From UBA11891 sp003533785 (lineage in GTDB: Bacteria > Bacteroidota > Bacteroidia > Flavobacteriales > Flavobacteriaceae), in the NCBI GenBank assembly GCA_949511625.1, contig CATFEX010000012.1:1-64000 (forward strand): a DNA stretch of 64,000 nucleotides, in the 5' to 3' direction. Of the stretch, positions 8,661 through 17,679 are shown piece after piece. Every line of letters starts with the position of its first letter. Position 1 is the stretch's first letter. Made by a program: the position numbers and the translations under genes. The notes beneath the pieces are model-generated. The model saw nothing but the letters and a program-made list of their open reading frames with translations. It did not search any database and was not told the DNA's origin.

Positions 8661-9815
8661 ATGTCAAAACAAACAGTTGAAATTTTTGATACCACCCTGC
8701 GCGACGGGGAACAAGTGCCAGGCTGCAAGCTAGATGCGGTCTCCAAGCTTCAAATCGCCGAACGCTTGGATCAGTTGGGAGTAGACATCATCGAGGCGGG
8801 TTTTCCCATATCTAGTCCAGGGGATTTCAAAGCAGTCGTTAGTATTTCTGAAATTGTTAAAAACGCACGCGTTTGTGGATTAACTAGGGCTGTAAAAAAA
8901 GATATTGATGTAGCAGCTGAAGCACTACAAAAAGCAAAAAGACCTCGCATTCACACCGGAATTGGCACCTCTGATTCCCATATCCTATACAAATTCAACT
9001 CCACCCGTGAAAAAGTTTTAGAACGTGCATTTGAGGCGGTAAAACACGCTAAATCGTATGTGGAAGATGTTGAATTCTATGCCGAAGATGCAGGTCGGAC
9101 CGAGAATGAATTCCTCGCACGAGTATGTGAAGCAGTTATCGAAGCTGGAGCAACCGTACTTAATATACCAGACACAACAGGATATTGTTTGCCTGAACAA
9201 TATGGAGCTAAAATCAAGTATTTGAAAGAGTACGTGAAAGGCATTGAAAAGGCAACACTCTCTTGTCATTGTCACAACGATTTGGGTTTGGCCACTGCCA
9301 ATTCAATTGCAGGAGTCATTAACGGAGCTCGTCAGATAGAATGCACCATCAATGGTGTCGGAGAACGAGCAGGAAACACCTCTCTGGAAGAAGTTGTTAT
9401 GGTCCTACGACAACACAGTCATTTAGGACTTGATACCAATATTAATGCTACCCTTCTCAATGATACGAGCCAGATGGTCTCTGAGAGCATGGGAATGCCC
9501 GTTCAACCGAACAAAGCAATTGTTGGTGCCAATGCTTTTGCTCACAGTTCTGGGATTCATCAAGACGGAGTAATCAAAAAGAGAGAAACCTATGAAATTA
9601 TTGATCCTGCCGATGTTGGTGTGGATCAATCAGCCATTATTCTGACAGCGCGAAGCGGAAGGGCAGCACTGGCCTACAGAGCCAAAAACCTAGGCTTTGA
9701 GCTCAACAAAAAACAGCTCGATAAAGTCTACTTAGAGTTCCTAAAAGTAGCCGATGCACAAAAAGAAGTAAATGATAAAGACATACCGCTAATCATAGAA
9801 GCCAGCAATCTATAA
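8661..9815 (+). CDS. leuA: 2-isopropylmalate synthase, short form lacking the regulatory domain
   Basis: LeuA condenses acetyl-CoA with 2-oxoisovalerate, the first leucine step. The 384-aa protein has the HMG-lyase-like barrel signatures FDTTLRDGEQVPG at 9-21 and SCHCHNDLGLATANS at 202-216 (metal His203 and His205), plus NGVGERAGNTSLEE. The C-terminal LeuA dimer/regulatory domain of the usual 500-aa enzymes is absent, so leucine should not inhibit this subunit directly. It is first in leuA-leuC-leuD-leuA2-leuB. The 140-base upstream gap holds only a weak -7 candidate, TATTTTCG, at 8633-8640; no leader peptide rich in leucine is evident. Confidence 0.93.
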   Translation: MSKQTVEIFDTTLRDGEQVPGCKLDAVSKLQIAERLDQLGVDIIEAGFPISSPGDFKAVVSISEIVKNARVCGLTRAVKKDIDVAAEALQKAKRPRIHTGIGTSDSHILYKFNSTREKVLERAFEAVKHAKSYVEDVEFYAEDAGRTENEFLARVCEAVIEAGATVLNIPDTTGYCLPEQYGAKIKYLKEYVKGIEKATLSCHCHNDLGLATANSIAGVINGARQIECTINGVGERAGNTSLEEVVMVLRQHSHLGLDTNINATLLNDTSQMVSESMGMPVQPNKAIVGANAFAHSSGIHQDGVIKKRETYEIIDPADVGVDQSAIILTARSGRAALAYRAKNLGFELNKKQLDKVYLEFLKVADAQKEVNDKDIPLIIEASNL

Positions 9816-9828
9816 TTTACAAAACAAA

Positions 9829-11229
9829 ATGCCAAAAACACTTTTTGATAAAGTTTGGGATTCCCACGTAGTTCATCAAATAAAAGAAGGACCCGATGTC
9901 CTTTTTATAGACAGACATATGATTCATGAAGTTACCAGTCCGGTAGCTTTTTTAGGTTTAAAAAATAGAAATATCAATGTTCTTTATCCCGAAAGAACCT
10001 TTGCTACGGCAGATCACAATACGCCTACCCTTAACCAACACCTTCCCGTACAAGATCCACTTTCTGCTAATCAATTGGAGACCTTGGAGCGAAATGCTTT
10101 GGAACACCAAATTTCTTATTGGGGACTGGGCCATGAAAAAAATGGTATTGTCCATGTGGTAGGACCCGAATACGGAATCACGTTACCAGGAGCAACGATG
10201 GTCTGTGGAGATTCGCACACCTCAACTCATGGAGCCTTTGGAGCCATTGCCTTTGGTATTGGAACCTCCGAAGTTGAGATGGTATTAGCTTCGCAATGTA
10301 TCATGCAGCCCAAACCCAAGAAAATGCGCATTACCATTACAGGTCAACTTCAAAATGGAGTCAGCCCAAAAGATGTTGCTCTCTTTATTATTTCTCAATT
10401 GACTACCTCTGGGGCAACAGGCTACTTTGTGGAATATGCGGGTGAAGTTTTTGAGTCGATGAGCATGGAAGGAAGAATGACCGTATGCAACCTGAGTATT
10501 GAGATGGGAGCTCGTGGAGGAATGATCGCTCCCGATCAAAAAACATTTGAATACATCAAAGGACGTGAATTTACTCCACAAGGCGTAGCATGGGACAAAG
10601 CTATGGCTTATTGGTCTACCTTGACCTCCGACTCTGATGCTGTTTTTGATAAAGAAATTACTTTTGACGGCAGTCGTATAGAACCGATGATTACTTACGG
10701 TACCAACCCAGGAATGGGAACCGGCATCACCAAAAAGATTCCTAATGCCTCCAGTGTTGAAGGAGCGCAAACTACGTATCAAAAGTCTCTAGACTATATG
10801 GGATATCACGAAGGGGAAACCCTTTTGGGTAAAAAAATTGACTACGTATTCTTGGGCAGTTGTACCAATGGACGAATTGAAGATTTTCGTGCCTTCACTG
10901 AGTTGGTTAAAGGACGCCAGCGTGCCAAACATGTCACTGCCTGGCTGGTCCCTGGGTCCCATAAAGTACTAAACGCTATTAAAAAAGAAGGGCTGTTTGA
11001 CACCCTAACTCAAGCAGGTTTTGAATTACGTGAACCCGGTTGTTCGGCTTGTTTGGCTATGAATGATGACAAAATTCCCGCTGGCAAATACGCCGTAAGC
11101 ACCTCCAATAGAAATTTTGAAGGGCGACAAGGGCCTGGATCGAGAACTCTCCTCGCCAGTCCTACTGTCGCGGCTGCTGCAGCAGTTACAGGCAAAGTTA
11201 CAGATCCAAGAGAATTAATGAATACATAG
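9829..11229 (+). CDS. leuC: 3-isopropylmalate dehydratase large subunit
   Basis: LeuC and LeuD isomerise 2- to 3-isopropylmalate with a [4Fe-4S] cluster. The 466-aa protein has normal length. It begins MPKTLFDKVWDSHVV, carries VCGDSHTSTHGAFGAIAFGIGTSEVE near 125-150, and has the cluster cysteines in FLGSCTNGR near 343-351 and REPGCSACLAMN near 402-413. It begins 13 bases after leuA and ends 5 bases before leuD. If the second LeuA-like enzyme makes citramalate, LeuCD could also process that compound. Confidence 0.97.
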   Translation: MPKTLFDKVWDSHVVHQIKEGPDVLFIDRHMIHEVTSPVAFLGLKNRNINVLYPERTFATADHNTPTLNQHLPVQDPLSANQLETLERNALEHQISYWGLGHEKNGIVHVVGPEYGITLPGATMVCGDSHTSTHGAFGAIAFGIGTSEVEMVLASQCIMQPKPKKMRITITGQLQNGVSPKDVALFIISQLTTSGATGYFVEYAGEVFESMSMEGRMTVCNLSIEMGARGGMIAPDQKTFEYIKGREFTPQGVAWDKAMAYWSTLTSDSDAVFDKEITFDGSRIEPMITYGTNPGMGTGITKKIPNASSVEGAQTTYQKSLDYMGYHEGETLLGKKIDYVFLGSCTNGRIEDFRAFTELVKGRQRAKHVTAWLVPGSHKVLNAIKKEGLFDTLTQAGFELREPGCSACLAMNDDKIPAGKYAVSTSNRNFEGRQGPGSRTLLASPTVAAAAAVTGKVTDPRELMNT

Positions 11230-11234
11230 AACAA

Positions 11235-11831
11235 ATGGCTTACGATAAGTTTACAGTACTCAATTCCACAGCAGTTCCTCTCCCCATTGAAAATGTAGAT
11301 ACGGATCAAATCATTCCAGCTCGCTTTCTTAAAGCCACCGAAAGGGTGGGCTTTGGTGACAACCTCTTCAGAGATTGGCGTTACAAACAAGACGGCACCC
11401 CGAAGCCCGATTTTGTATTAAATCAAGGTAAATACCACGGGAAGATTTTAGTGGGTGGTAAAAATTTTGGCTCCGGATCATCACGTGAACACGCTGCTTG
11501 GGCTGTGTATGACTATGGGTTTCGCTGTGTAATCTCTAGTTTTTTTGCTGATATTTTCAGAAATAACTGTTTGAATATCGGTGTGCTACCCGTCCAGGTA
11601 TCACCTGAATTTTTAGCCGAAATTTTTAATGCCATTAAAAGTAATCCTCAAACGGAATTGGAAGTAAATCTTGGAAATCAAACAGTAAGCCTTTTGAAAT
11701 CTGGAACTACGGAATCTTTTCATATCAATCCGTATAAAAAAGAGAACCTGCAAAATGGGTACGATGATATTGATTACCTATTGAATCTAATAGAAGACAT
11801 CAAAGGGTTTGCGCAAAACACACCCCTATAA
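11235..11831 (+). CDS. leuD: 3-isopropylmalate dehydratase small subunit
   Basis: This 198-aa swivelling-domain subunit pairs with LeuC. The family motifs are IENVDTDQIIPARFL near 18-32, KNFGSGSSREHAAWAVYDYGFRCVISS near 76-102, and FADIFRNNCLNIGVLPV near 103-120. Length is typical. It lies 5 bases after leuC and 11 bases before the second LeuA-family gene. Confidence 0.97.
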   Translation: MAYDKFTVLNSTAVPLPIENVDTDQIIPARFLKATERVGFGDNLFRDWRYKQDGTPKPDFVLNQGKYHGKILVGGKNFGSGSSREHAAWAVYDYGFRCVISSFFADIFRNNCLNIGVLPVQVSPEFLAEIFNAIKSNPQTELEVNLGNQTVSLLKSGTTESFHINPYKKENLQNGYDDIDYLLNLIEDIKGFAQNTPL

Positions 11832-11842
11832 ACCCTCCTAAA

Positions 11843-13360
11843 ATGCGTACTGTTGAAATCATGGACACGACCCTCAGAGACGGAGAACAAACCTCCGGGG
11901 TCTCCTTTTCAACTTCAGAAAAACTAACCCTCGCCAAACTTTTACTAGAGGAACTAGGAGTAGATCGTATAGAAATTGCATCGGCTCGAGTGTCTAAAGG
12001 GGAGCTGCACGCCGTTCAGGGAATTACAGAATGGGCCCAGAACAATCAATTGCTTCACCGAGTAGAAGTACTTACCTTTCTGGATGAGGGCAAATCCTTG
12101 GAGTGGATGCAAACGGCAGGCGCTAAGGTTCAAAATCTATTGACCAAAGGATCACTCAATCATCTCACGCACCAACTCAAACAAAAGCCTTCAGATCATT
12201 TTAAGAAAATTGAAGAATCGGTGTATGCGGCACAAAGTCAGTATGTAAATTCCAATTTATATTTAGAAGATTGGAGCAATGGCATGCGCAATTCTAAAGA
12301 TTATGTATTTGACTATCTCGATTGCGTGCAAACACTCCCAATAAAACGCATTCTGCTCCCTGACACACTGGGCGTTCTCACATTTGACGAGGCCTATGAC
12401 TTTGTGCAAACCATCGTGCAACGTTATCCAAAATTACATTTCGACTTTCACGGTCACAACGACTATGATTTGGGAGTCGCTAATGCCACCCAAGCGGTTA
12501 AAGCAGGAATTCACGGACTTCACTTAACATTGAATGGGATGGGGGAACGCGCTGGAAATGTTCCCTTGGCAAGTATGGTTGCTGTAATCAATGACTTTAT
12601 CCCAGATGCTACGGTCAATATTGATGAAAAAGCACTTTACAGGGTCAGTAAATTGGTTGAGACTTTCACCGGTTTTCGTATTCCTGCCAACAAACCTATC
12701 GTGGGTGAAAATGTATTCACCCAAACAGCGGGAGTTCATGCCGATGGAGATCGTAAAAAAAACTTATATTTTAATGACTTATTACCGGAGCGCTTCGGTC
12801 GCAAACGAAGCTATGCCCTAGGAAAAACCTCAGGCAAAGCCAATATCGAAAAAAACTTACAAGAACTCGGATTGCAGCTTAATGACGCTGACATCAAGAA
12901 AGTAACTCAGCGAATCATTGAATTAGGTGATAAAAAGGAACGAGTCACAGGAGACGACCTCCCGTACATTATCTCCGATGTCCTTGGCTCGGAGGACTAT
13001 GAAAAAAAGGTGCAGATCAATTCCTACGTATTGACACACGCCAAAGGCATGAATCCTTCGACAACAGTTTCATTAAACATCAAAGGAAAAGACTTTGAAG
13101 CCATCGCTTCTGGTGATGGACAATACGATGCATTTATCAATGCGATTCGCTTGATCTTTAATAAGCAAGCCAAAGATATTCCCGATCTGACAGACTATGC
13201 TGTACGAATTCCTCCCGGCAGTGACTCAGACGCCTTATGCGAAACTACCATTACTTGGAAAACCAAAGAAAAAGAATTCAAAACCCGTGGCTTGGACTCC
13301 GATCAGACCGTATCGGCAATTAAAGCGACTGAAAAAATGTTAAATATAATCGTTCAATAA
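11843..13360 (+). CDS. Second LeuA-family enzyme with regulatory domain: 2-isopropylmalate or citramalate synthase
   Basis: The 505-aa protein has the acyl-transferring barrel: MDTTLRDGEQTSG at 7-19, the metal motif HGHNDYDLGVANA at 203-215, and LNGMGERAGNVPLA. An allosteric LeuA dimer domain follows from about residue 370 to the end, the domain missing from the short leuA. It sits between leuD and leuB, whose products could serve either leucine (from isopropylmalate) or 2-oxobutyrate (from citramalate). An ilvA gene in the window already supplies 2-oxobutyrate from threonine, so a citramalate role is not required. Sequence alone cannot choose; I am sure only of the family. Confidence 0.85.
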   Translation: MRTVEIMDTTLRDGEQTSGVSFSTSEKLTLAKLLLEELGVDRIEIASARVSKGELHAVQGITEWAQNNQLLHRVEVLTFLDEGKSLEWMQTAGAKVQNLLTKGSLNHLTHQLKQKPSDHFKKIEESVYAAQSQYVNSNLYLEDWSNGMRNSKDYVFDYLDCVQTLPIKRILLPDTLGVLTFDEAYDFVQTIVQRYPKLHFDFHGHNDYDLGVANATQAVKAGIHGLHLTLNGMGERAGNVPLASMVAVINDFIPDATVNIDEKALYRVSKLVETFTGFRIPANKPIVGENVFTQTAGVHADGDRKKNLYFNDLLPERFGRKRSYALGKTSGKANIEKNLQELGLQLNDADIKKVTQRIIELGDKKERVTGDDLPYIISDVLGSEDYEKKVQINSYVLTHAKGMNPSTTVSLNIKGKDFEAIASGDGQYDAFINAIRLIFNKQAKDIPDLTDYAVRIPPGSDSDALCETTITWKTKEKEFKTRGLDSDQTVSAIKATEKMLNIIVQ

Positions 13361-13366
13361 TTCTTT

Positions 13367-14434
13367 ATGGATTTAAAAATAGCCCTCTTGGCCGGAGATG
13401 GAATCGGCCCTGAAGTGATTGATCAAGCGGTCAAAGTTTGCGATGCCGTTGCAGAAAAATACGAGCATTCTATTACCTGGATGCCCGCGCTCACCGGAGC
13501 AGTTGCCATAGATCAAGTAGGAGTCCCCTACCCTGATGAAACGCACGAGGTTTGCGTGGCTGCAGATGCTGTACTTTTTGGAGCCATTGGAGATCCCCGA
13601 TTCGACAACGATCCTACGGCTAAAGTACGTCCAGAACAAGGGTTGCTTTTGATGCGACAAAAACTGGGCTTATTTGCCAATGTTCGACCAACCTTCACTT
13701 TTCCTTCGTTAATTGACAAATCACCCTTGAAGAGAGAACGAATAGAAGGAACCGATTTGGTGTTTTTACGTGAACTTACAGGAGGGATCTATTTTGGAGA
13801 ACGCGGCCGAAAAGACGGAGGCAATACAGCCTTCGATACCTGCACCTATACCCGTTCGGAAATCGAACGCTTGGCTCGTAAGGGTTTCGAAATGGCTCGT
13901 AGCCGGTCAGGGAAACTCTGCTGTGTAGACAAAGCCAATGTTTTGGAAAGTTCTCGATTATGGCGAGAAACCGTTCAAGAATTAGAAAAAGAATACACCG
14001 ATGTCTCGGTATCCTATGAGTTTGTGGATGCAGTTGCCATGCGATTGGTCCAGTGGCCCAATAGCTATGACGTATTGATTACCGAAAATTTGTTTGGTGA
14101 TATTCTCACCGATGAGGCCTCAGTCATTTCAGGATCTATGGGCCTTATGCCTTCTGCGTCTTTGGGTGAAAAGACGTCTTTATTTGAACCCATTCACGGT
14201 TCATTTCCCCAAGCCGCTGGAAAAGATATCGCCAATCCACTAGCCACGGTTCTCTCTGCAGCGATGATGTTCGAAACCGCTTTTGACTTGAATGAGGAAG
14301 GGACCGCCATCAGGAAGGTAGTAAATGAATCTTTGGCAGAGGGAGTCGTTACGGAAGATCTAACAAATGGAGGTGAAAAAGCATTTAAAACCAGTGAAGT
14401 AGGCGACTATTTAGCAGCTAAAATCCGTGTCTGA
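13367..14434 (+). CDS. leuB: 3-isopropylmalate dehydrogenase
   Basis: LeuB oxidatively decarboxylates 3-isopropylmalate with NAD+. The 355-aa protein has ALLAGDGIGPEVIDQAVKV near 6-24, LLMRQKLGLFANVRP near 93-107, the ELTGGIYFGERGRKDGG loop, VDKANVLESSRLWRE near 187-201, and ENLFGDILTDEASVISGSMGLMPSAS near 240-265. It is last in the leu operon, 6 bases after the LeuA2 gene. No strong terminator follows; only a weak TAGGA/TCCTA pairing is visible in the next 100 bases. Confidence 0.97.
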   Translation: MDLKIALLAGDGIGPEVIDQAVKVCDAVAEKYEHSITWMPALTGAVAIDQVGVPYPDETHEVCVAADAVLFGAIGDPRFDNDPTAKVRPEQGLLLMRQKLGLFANVRPTFTFPSLIDKSPLKRERIEGTDLVFLRELTGGIYFGERGRKDGGNTAFDTCTYTRSEIERLARKGFEMARSRSGKLCCVDKANVLESSRLWRETVQELEKEYTDVSVSYEFVDAVAMRLVQWPNSYDVLITENLFGDILTDEASVISGSMGLMPSASLGEKTSLFEPIHGSFPQAAGKDIANPLATVLSAAMMFETAFDLNEEGTAIRKVVNESLAEGVVTEDLTNGGEKAFKTSEVGDYLAAKIRV

Positions 14435-14558
14435 TTGTTTCCTCTGTAGCTCCTCACATCCTAAAATATCAATAGGAATAGGATAAGGGTTCTTTCCTAG
14501 TAATTGGAAAATCCTTTCTTCTATTTTTTGTAAGTTGAACAAAAATTAAAAAATTCAA

Positions 14559-15935
14559 ATGGAAAAGCTAACGGCAAAAGCAATCGATACCTTGTATGAG
14601 CAGCAAAAGGTTTTTTTTGCTTCTAATGAGACGCAGGCCATCCCCTTTCGAGTGAAGCAACTCAAAAAACTCAAGCAAGCCATTTTAGCCTACCAAAAAG
14701 AATTGGAAGAAGCCGTCTGGAAAGACCTCCACAAATCCAAAGAGGAATTTTTCATTACCGAAATTGGTGTCGTTCTCACCGAAATAGACCTCCATATCAA
14801 GCAAGTAGCTCACTGGAGTAAACCGCAACGTGTTGCCAGTCCTTACTATCTTTTTCCAGCTAAAACGTCGGTATACCACCAACCCTATGGGACTACCCTC
14901 ATCATATCGCCTTGGAATTATCCTTTTCAATTGTTGATTAATCCTCTCGTTGGGGCCATTTCCTCGGGATGCACTGCCATCCTTAAACCAACACCTGATA
15001 TTCCAAATGTAACTGCTGTGATGCAAAAAATGATTGATGCTACTTTTGAAAAAAAATATATTGCGCTGATTCAAGGAGACATCCCTGTTAATGAAATGCT
15101 ATTGAAAAAGGCTTTTGATCTTATCTTTTTTACGGGGAGCAGTCGAGTGGGGAAAATAATCATGAAAGCAGCAGCAGAGCATCTAACTCCCGTAGTCTTG
15201 GAATTGGGAGGAAAAACCCCCTGTATCGTAGATCATGGGGTCAATCTAGATGCCACGGCAAGACGAATCCTTTGGGGTAAATTCACCAATGCTGGGCAAA
15301 CCTGCGTCGCTCCTGACTATTTGATGGTCCATGAGAGTATCAAAGAAAAACTGCTTGAAAAGATGACCACCTATTTGGTAGAAATGTTTGGTGACGCTGT
15401 TGCAGAAAGTTCTCATTACGGAAGAATCATCAATGAAAAAATGTTTGATCGCTTAGCACCTATGCTCCAGGAAGGCAAGGTACGAGTGGGAGGACAATCG
15501 GATAGGAAGAGCCTGTTCATCGCACCCACCCTTTTGGAAGATGTCCCTGAAAAGGCAAAAGCGATGCAAGAAGAAATTTTTGGCCCCATCCTACCTGTAA
15601 TGAGTTTTACCAATACTGAAGAGGTATTTGAGCGTATTAATGCCAATGAAAAACCCTTGGCTTTTTACTATTTCGGTAAAAAGAGTAAAGGAAGAGAAAT
15701 GATTGAAAAAAGCACTTCAGGCGGAGCTTGTATCAATGATGCACTCATCCATCTTGCCTGCAGCAATATACCCTTTGGAGGGGTCGGAAACAGTGGAATG
15801 GGAAGTTATCATGGTTACAAGAGTTTTTTAGCCTTTACCCACGAAAGAGGGGTCTTTGAAAATACGACTCGTATCGATCCTCCCCTTCGGTATGCCCCTT
15901 TCAAATACTTTCCTATTCTGAAAAGATTACTTTAA
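14559..15935 (+). CDS. Aldehyde dehydrogenase, class 3 type
   Basis: The 458-aa protein oxidises aldehydes to acids with NAD(P)+. It has IISPWNYPFQLLINPLVGAISSGCTAILKP (split over residues 112-141), the nucleotide-binding FFTGSSRVGK near 189, the active-site Glu in VLELGGKTPCIV near 212-223, and catalytic Cys in NAGQTCVAPDYLMVH near 243-257. It ends with a hydrophobic, basic tail (PFKYFPILKRLL) as in membrane-associated fatty aldehyde dehydrogenases. The natural substrate is unknown; long-chain aldehydes are an inference. It converges with gapN, sharing 4 bases at the stops. Confidence 0.9.
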   Translation: MEKLTAKAIDTLYEQQKVFFASNETQAIPFRVKQLKKLKQAILAYQKELEEAVWKDLHKSKEEFFITEIGVVLTEIDLHIKQVAHWSKPQRVASPYYLFPAKTSVYHQPYGTTLIISPWNYPFQLLINPLVGAISSGCTAILKPTPDIPNVTAVMQKMIDATFEKKYIALIQGDIPVNEMLLKKAFDLIFFTGSSRVGKIIMKAAAEHLTPVVLELGGKTPCIVDHGVNLDATARRILWGKFTNAGQTCVAPDYLMVHESIKEKLLEKMTTYLVEMFGDAVAESSHYGRIINEKMFDRLAPMLQEGKVRVGGQSDRKSLFIAPTLLEDVPEKAKAMQEEIFGPILPVMSFTNTEEVFERINANEKPLAFYYFGKKSKGREMIEKSTSGGACINDALIHLACSNIPFGGVGNSGMGSYHGYKSFLAFTHERGVFENTTRIDPPLRYAPFKYFPILKRLL

Positions 15936-17536
15936 AGCAAATAATCTGTAGATATAAAATTGGACTCGTTGGAATTGAGAAGCGTTTCTAAAATCTCATT
16001 GTTGTAGGGAGTGTCCTTCGACGCTACAAAAGTTCGAATAGAAAAAGACCGCAACGCATCATAAACACTTAAAGTGCTAACTGCTGAGTTTTTTCGACCT
16101 GTGAATGGATACACATCAGGACCACGCTGACAAGCGCTATTCAAATTTACTCGACAAACCAGATTGGCTAGGGTGTCGATAAGGGGTCCTATTTTACGAA
16201 CATCGCGACCAAACAGACTCACCTGCTGCCCGTATTCCGAGGCGGCCATGGCATCTAGAGGTTCACTGATGTCTGAATAGGGAATAATCGGAATGACAGG
16301 GCCAAACTGTTCTTCGTGATATACACGCATTTCTTTATTCACGGGGTACAACACCGCGGGGAAAGAGTAATTGTGGGTGAGTTGTCCTCCTTTATCGTTG
16401 ATGATTTTTGCGCCTCCATCGACAGCGTCTTGGATGAGTTCCTGGATGTAAGCTGGTTTTCCTGGTTCTGGAAGTGGTGTTAGAAATACCCCCTCTTCCC
16501 ATGGCAAACCGTACTTGAGAGCGTCAACGGCTTGGGCAAACTTTGTATTGAACTCCTCTACAATAGATTCATGAACAAACAGCATTTTCAAAGCGGTACA
16601 ACGCTGCCCGTTGTAGGACAAGGTACCGGAGATACATTCTTTAACAGTGAGTTCCATGTCGGCGTCGGGTAGAATAATACCAGGATTCTTAGCTTCCAAT
16701 CCCAAGACCAATCGCAAGCGATTTTTGTTGGGGTGTAAGTCTTGCAATGCCACTGCAGAAGAACTGTGACCTATCAAGGCCAATACATCAACTTTCCCAG
16801 TTTTCATAATGGGGGAGGCTATTTTTCGCCCGCGTCCGAATAATATATTTACCACCCCAGGAGGGAAACTTTCATGGAAAGCTTTTAAGAGAGGTGTGAT
16901 CAGTAATACTCCGTGTTTGGCTGGTTTGAAAATAGTCGTATTTCCCATAATCAAAGCGGGTATCAATAGACAGAAAGTTTCATTTAGGGGATAGTTGTAG
17001 GGTCCCAAACACAAAACAACTCCCAAGGGACCTCTGCGAATGTGCGCATGAACGCCCCCCTCTTTATCAAATCGAGCCGAACGTCGATCTAGGTTTTTAT
17101 AGGCCTCTAGAGTATCGTATATGTAGTCTACCGTTCGGTCAAATTCTTTTTGAGCATCGGCTTTATTTTTCTCTATTTCCCACATCAATAATTCCACCAC
17201 TTCCTCGCGATGCAATTTCATTTTCTCAACAAAGTTGGATAAGCATTTTAATCGATCAGCAACTCGCATGGTAGGCCACAACCCTTGTCCACGGTGAAAG
17301 GCTTTTTCAGCGGCGTTCAGGGCTTCCAAAGCGACCTCCGTTTCCATATCAGGAATGGATCCCAACAGGGTGGGGCCAGGCTCTCCTTGTTCGTTTTCAG
17401 TATAAATAGTAGAATAAACTTCCGAGGTATTCCCTTTCCAAGTTTTCAATTCTCCATTGACAAGGTATTCGGTGCAATGTACCTGATTCTTAAATCCTAC
17501 TGTCTGATCAATGGATACAACTGTTGTGCTGCTCAT
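15932..17536 (-). CDS. gapN: NADP-dependent glyceraldehyde-3-phosphate dehydrogenase (non-phosphorylating type)
   Basis: The 534-aa member of the aldehyde dehydrogenase superfamily is longer than class 3 enzymes. Motifs include GPLGVVLCLGPYNYPLNETF near 170-189, a cofactor region with IGHSSSAVALQ, and catalytic Cys in LSYNGQRCTALKMLFVH near 293-309. LVCRVNLNSACQRGPDVYPFTGRKNSA near 462-488 is typical of the bacterial and plant GapN group. GapN makes 3-phosphoglycerate and NADPH directly from glyceraldehyde-3-phosphate. The substrate is inferred from family resemblance. It is unrelated in function to the convergent class 3 dehydrogenase. A TAATTTTG box stands 14 bases before its ATG. Confidence 0.82.
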   Translation of the reverse strand: MSSTTVVSIDQTVGFKNQVHCTEYLVNGELKTWKGNTSEVYSTIYTENEQGEPGPTLLGSIPDMETEVALEALNAAEKAFHRGQGLWPTMRVADRLKCLSNFVEKMKLHREEVVELLMWEIEKNKADAQKEFDRTVDYIYDTLEAYKNLDRRSARFDKEGGVHAHIRRGPLGVVLCLGPYNYPLNETFCLLIPALIMGNTTIFKPAKHGVLLITPLLKAFHESFPPGVVNILFGRGRKIASPIMKTGKVDVLALIGHSSSAVALQDLHPNKNRLRLVLGLEAKNPGIILPDADMELTVKECISGTLSYNGQRCTALKMLFVHESIVEEFNTKFAQAVDALKYGLPWEEGVFLTPLPEPGKPAYIQELIQDAVDGGAKIINDKGGQLTHNYSFPAVLYPVNKEMRVYHEEQFGPVIPIIPYSDISEPLDAMAASEYGQQVSLFGRDVRKIGPLIDTLANLVCRVNLNSACQRGPDVYPFTGRKNSAVSTLSVYDALRSFSIRTFVASKDTPYNNEILETLLNSNESNFISTDYLL

Positions 17537-17549
17537 TTATTTTTTGTTT

Positions 17550-17557
17550 CAAAATTA
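17550..17557 (-). promoter_or_regulatory. -7 box of gapN promoter
   Basis: On the minus strand TAATTTTG is a perfect TAnnTTTG box. The gapN ATG at 17536 is 13 bases downstream. No TTG is present at the expected -33 distance. Confidence 0.5.
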
Positions 17558-17679
17558 CATAAAATAATTAAACGTTATTTAGGAATGTAGCATTATATCC
17601 ATAAAAAAACGTCCTTTTGATAAAGGCTATAGTGTTTTGTTGAATTCCGTATCTTTTGTTCCTATAATTCGGCAGAAAA

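Noticed and set aside
10285..10782. 165-codon minus-strand ORF inside leuC
   Set aside because: It is a shadow of a clear leuC frame and has no recognisable domain.
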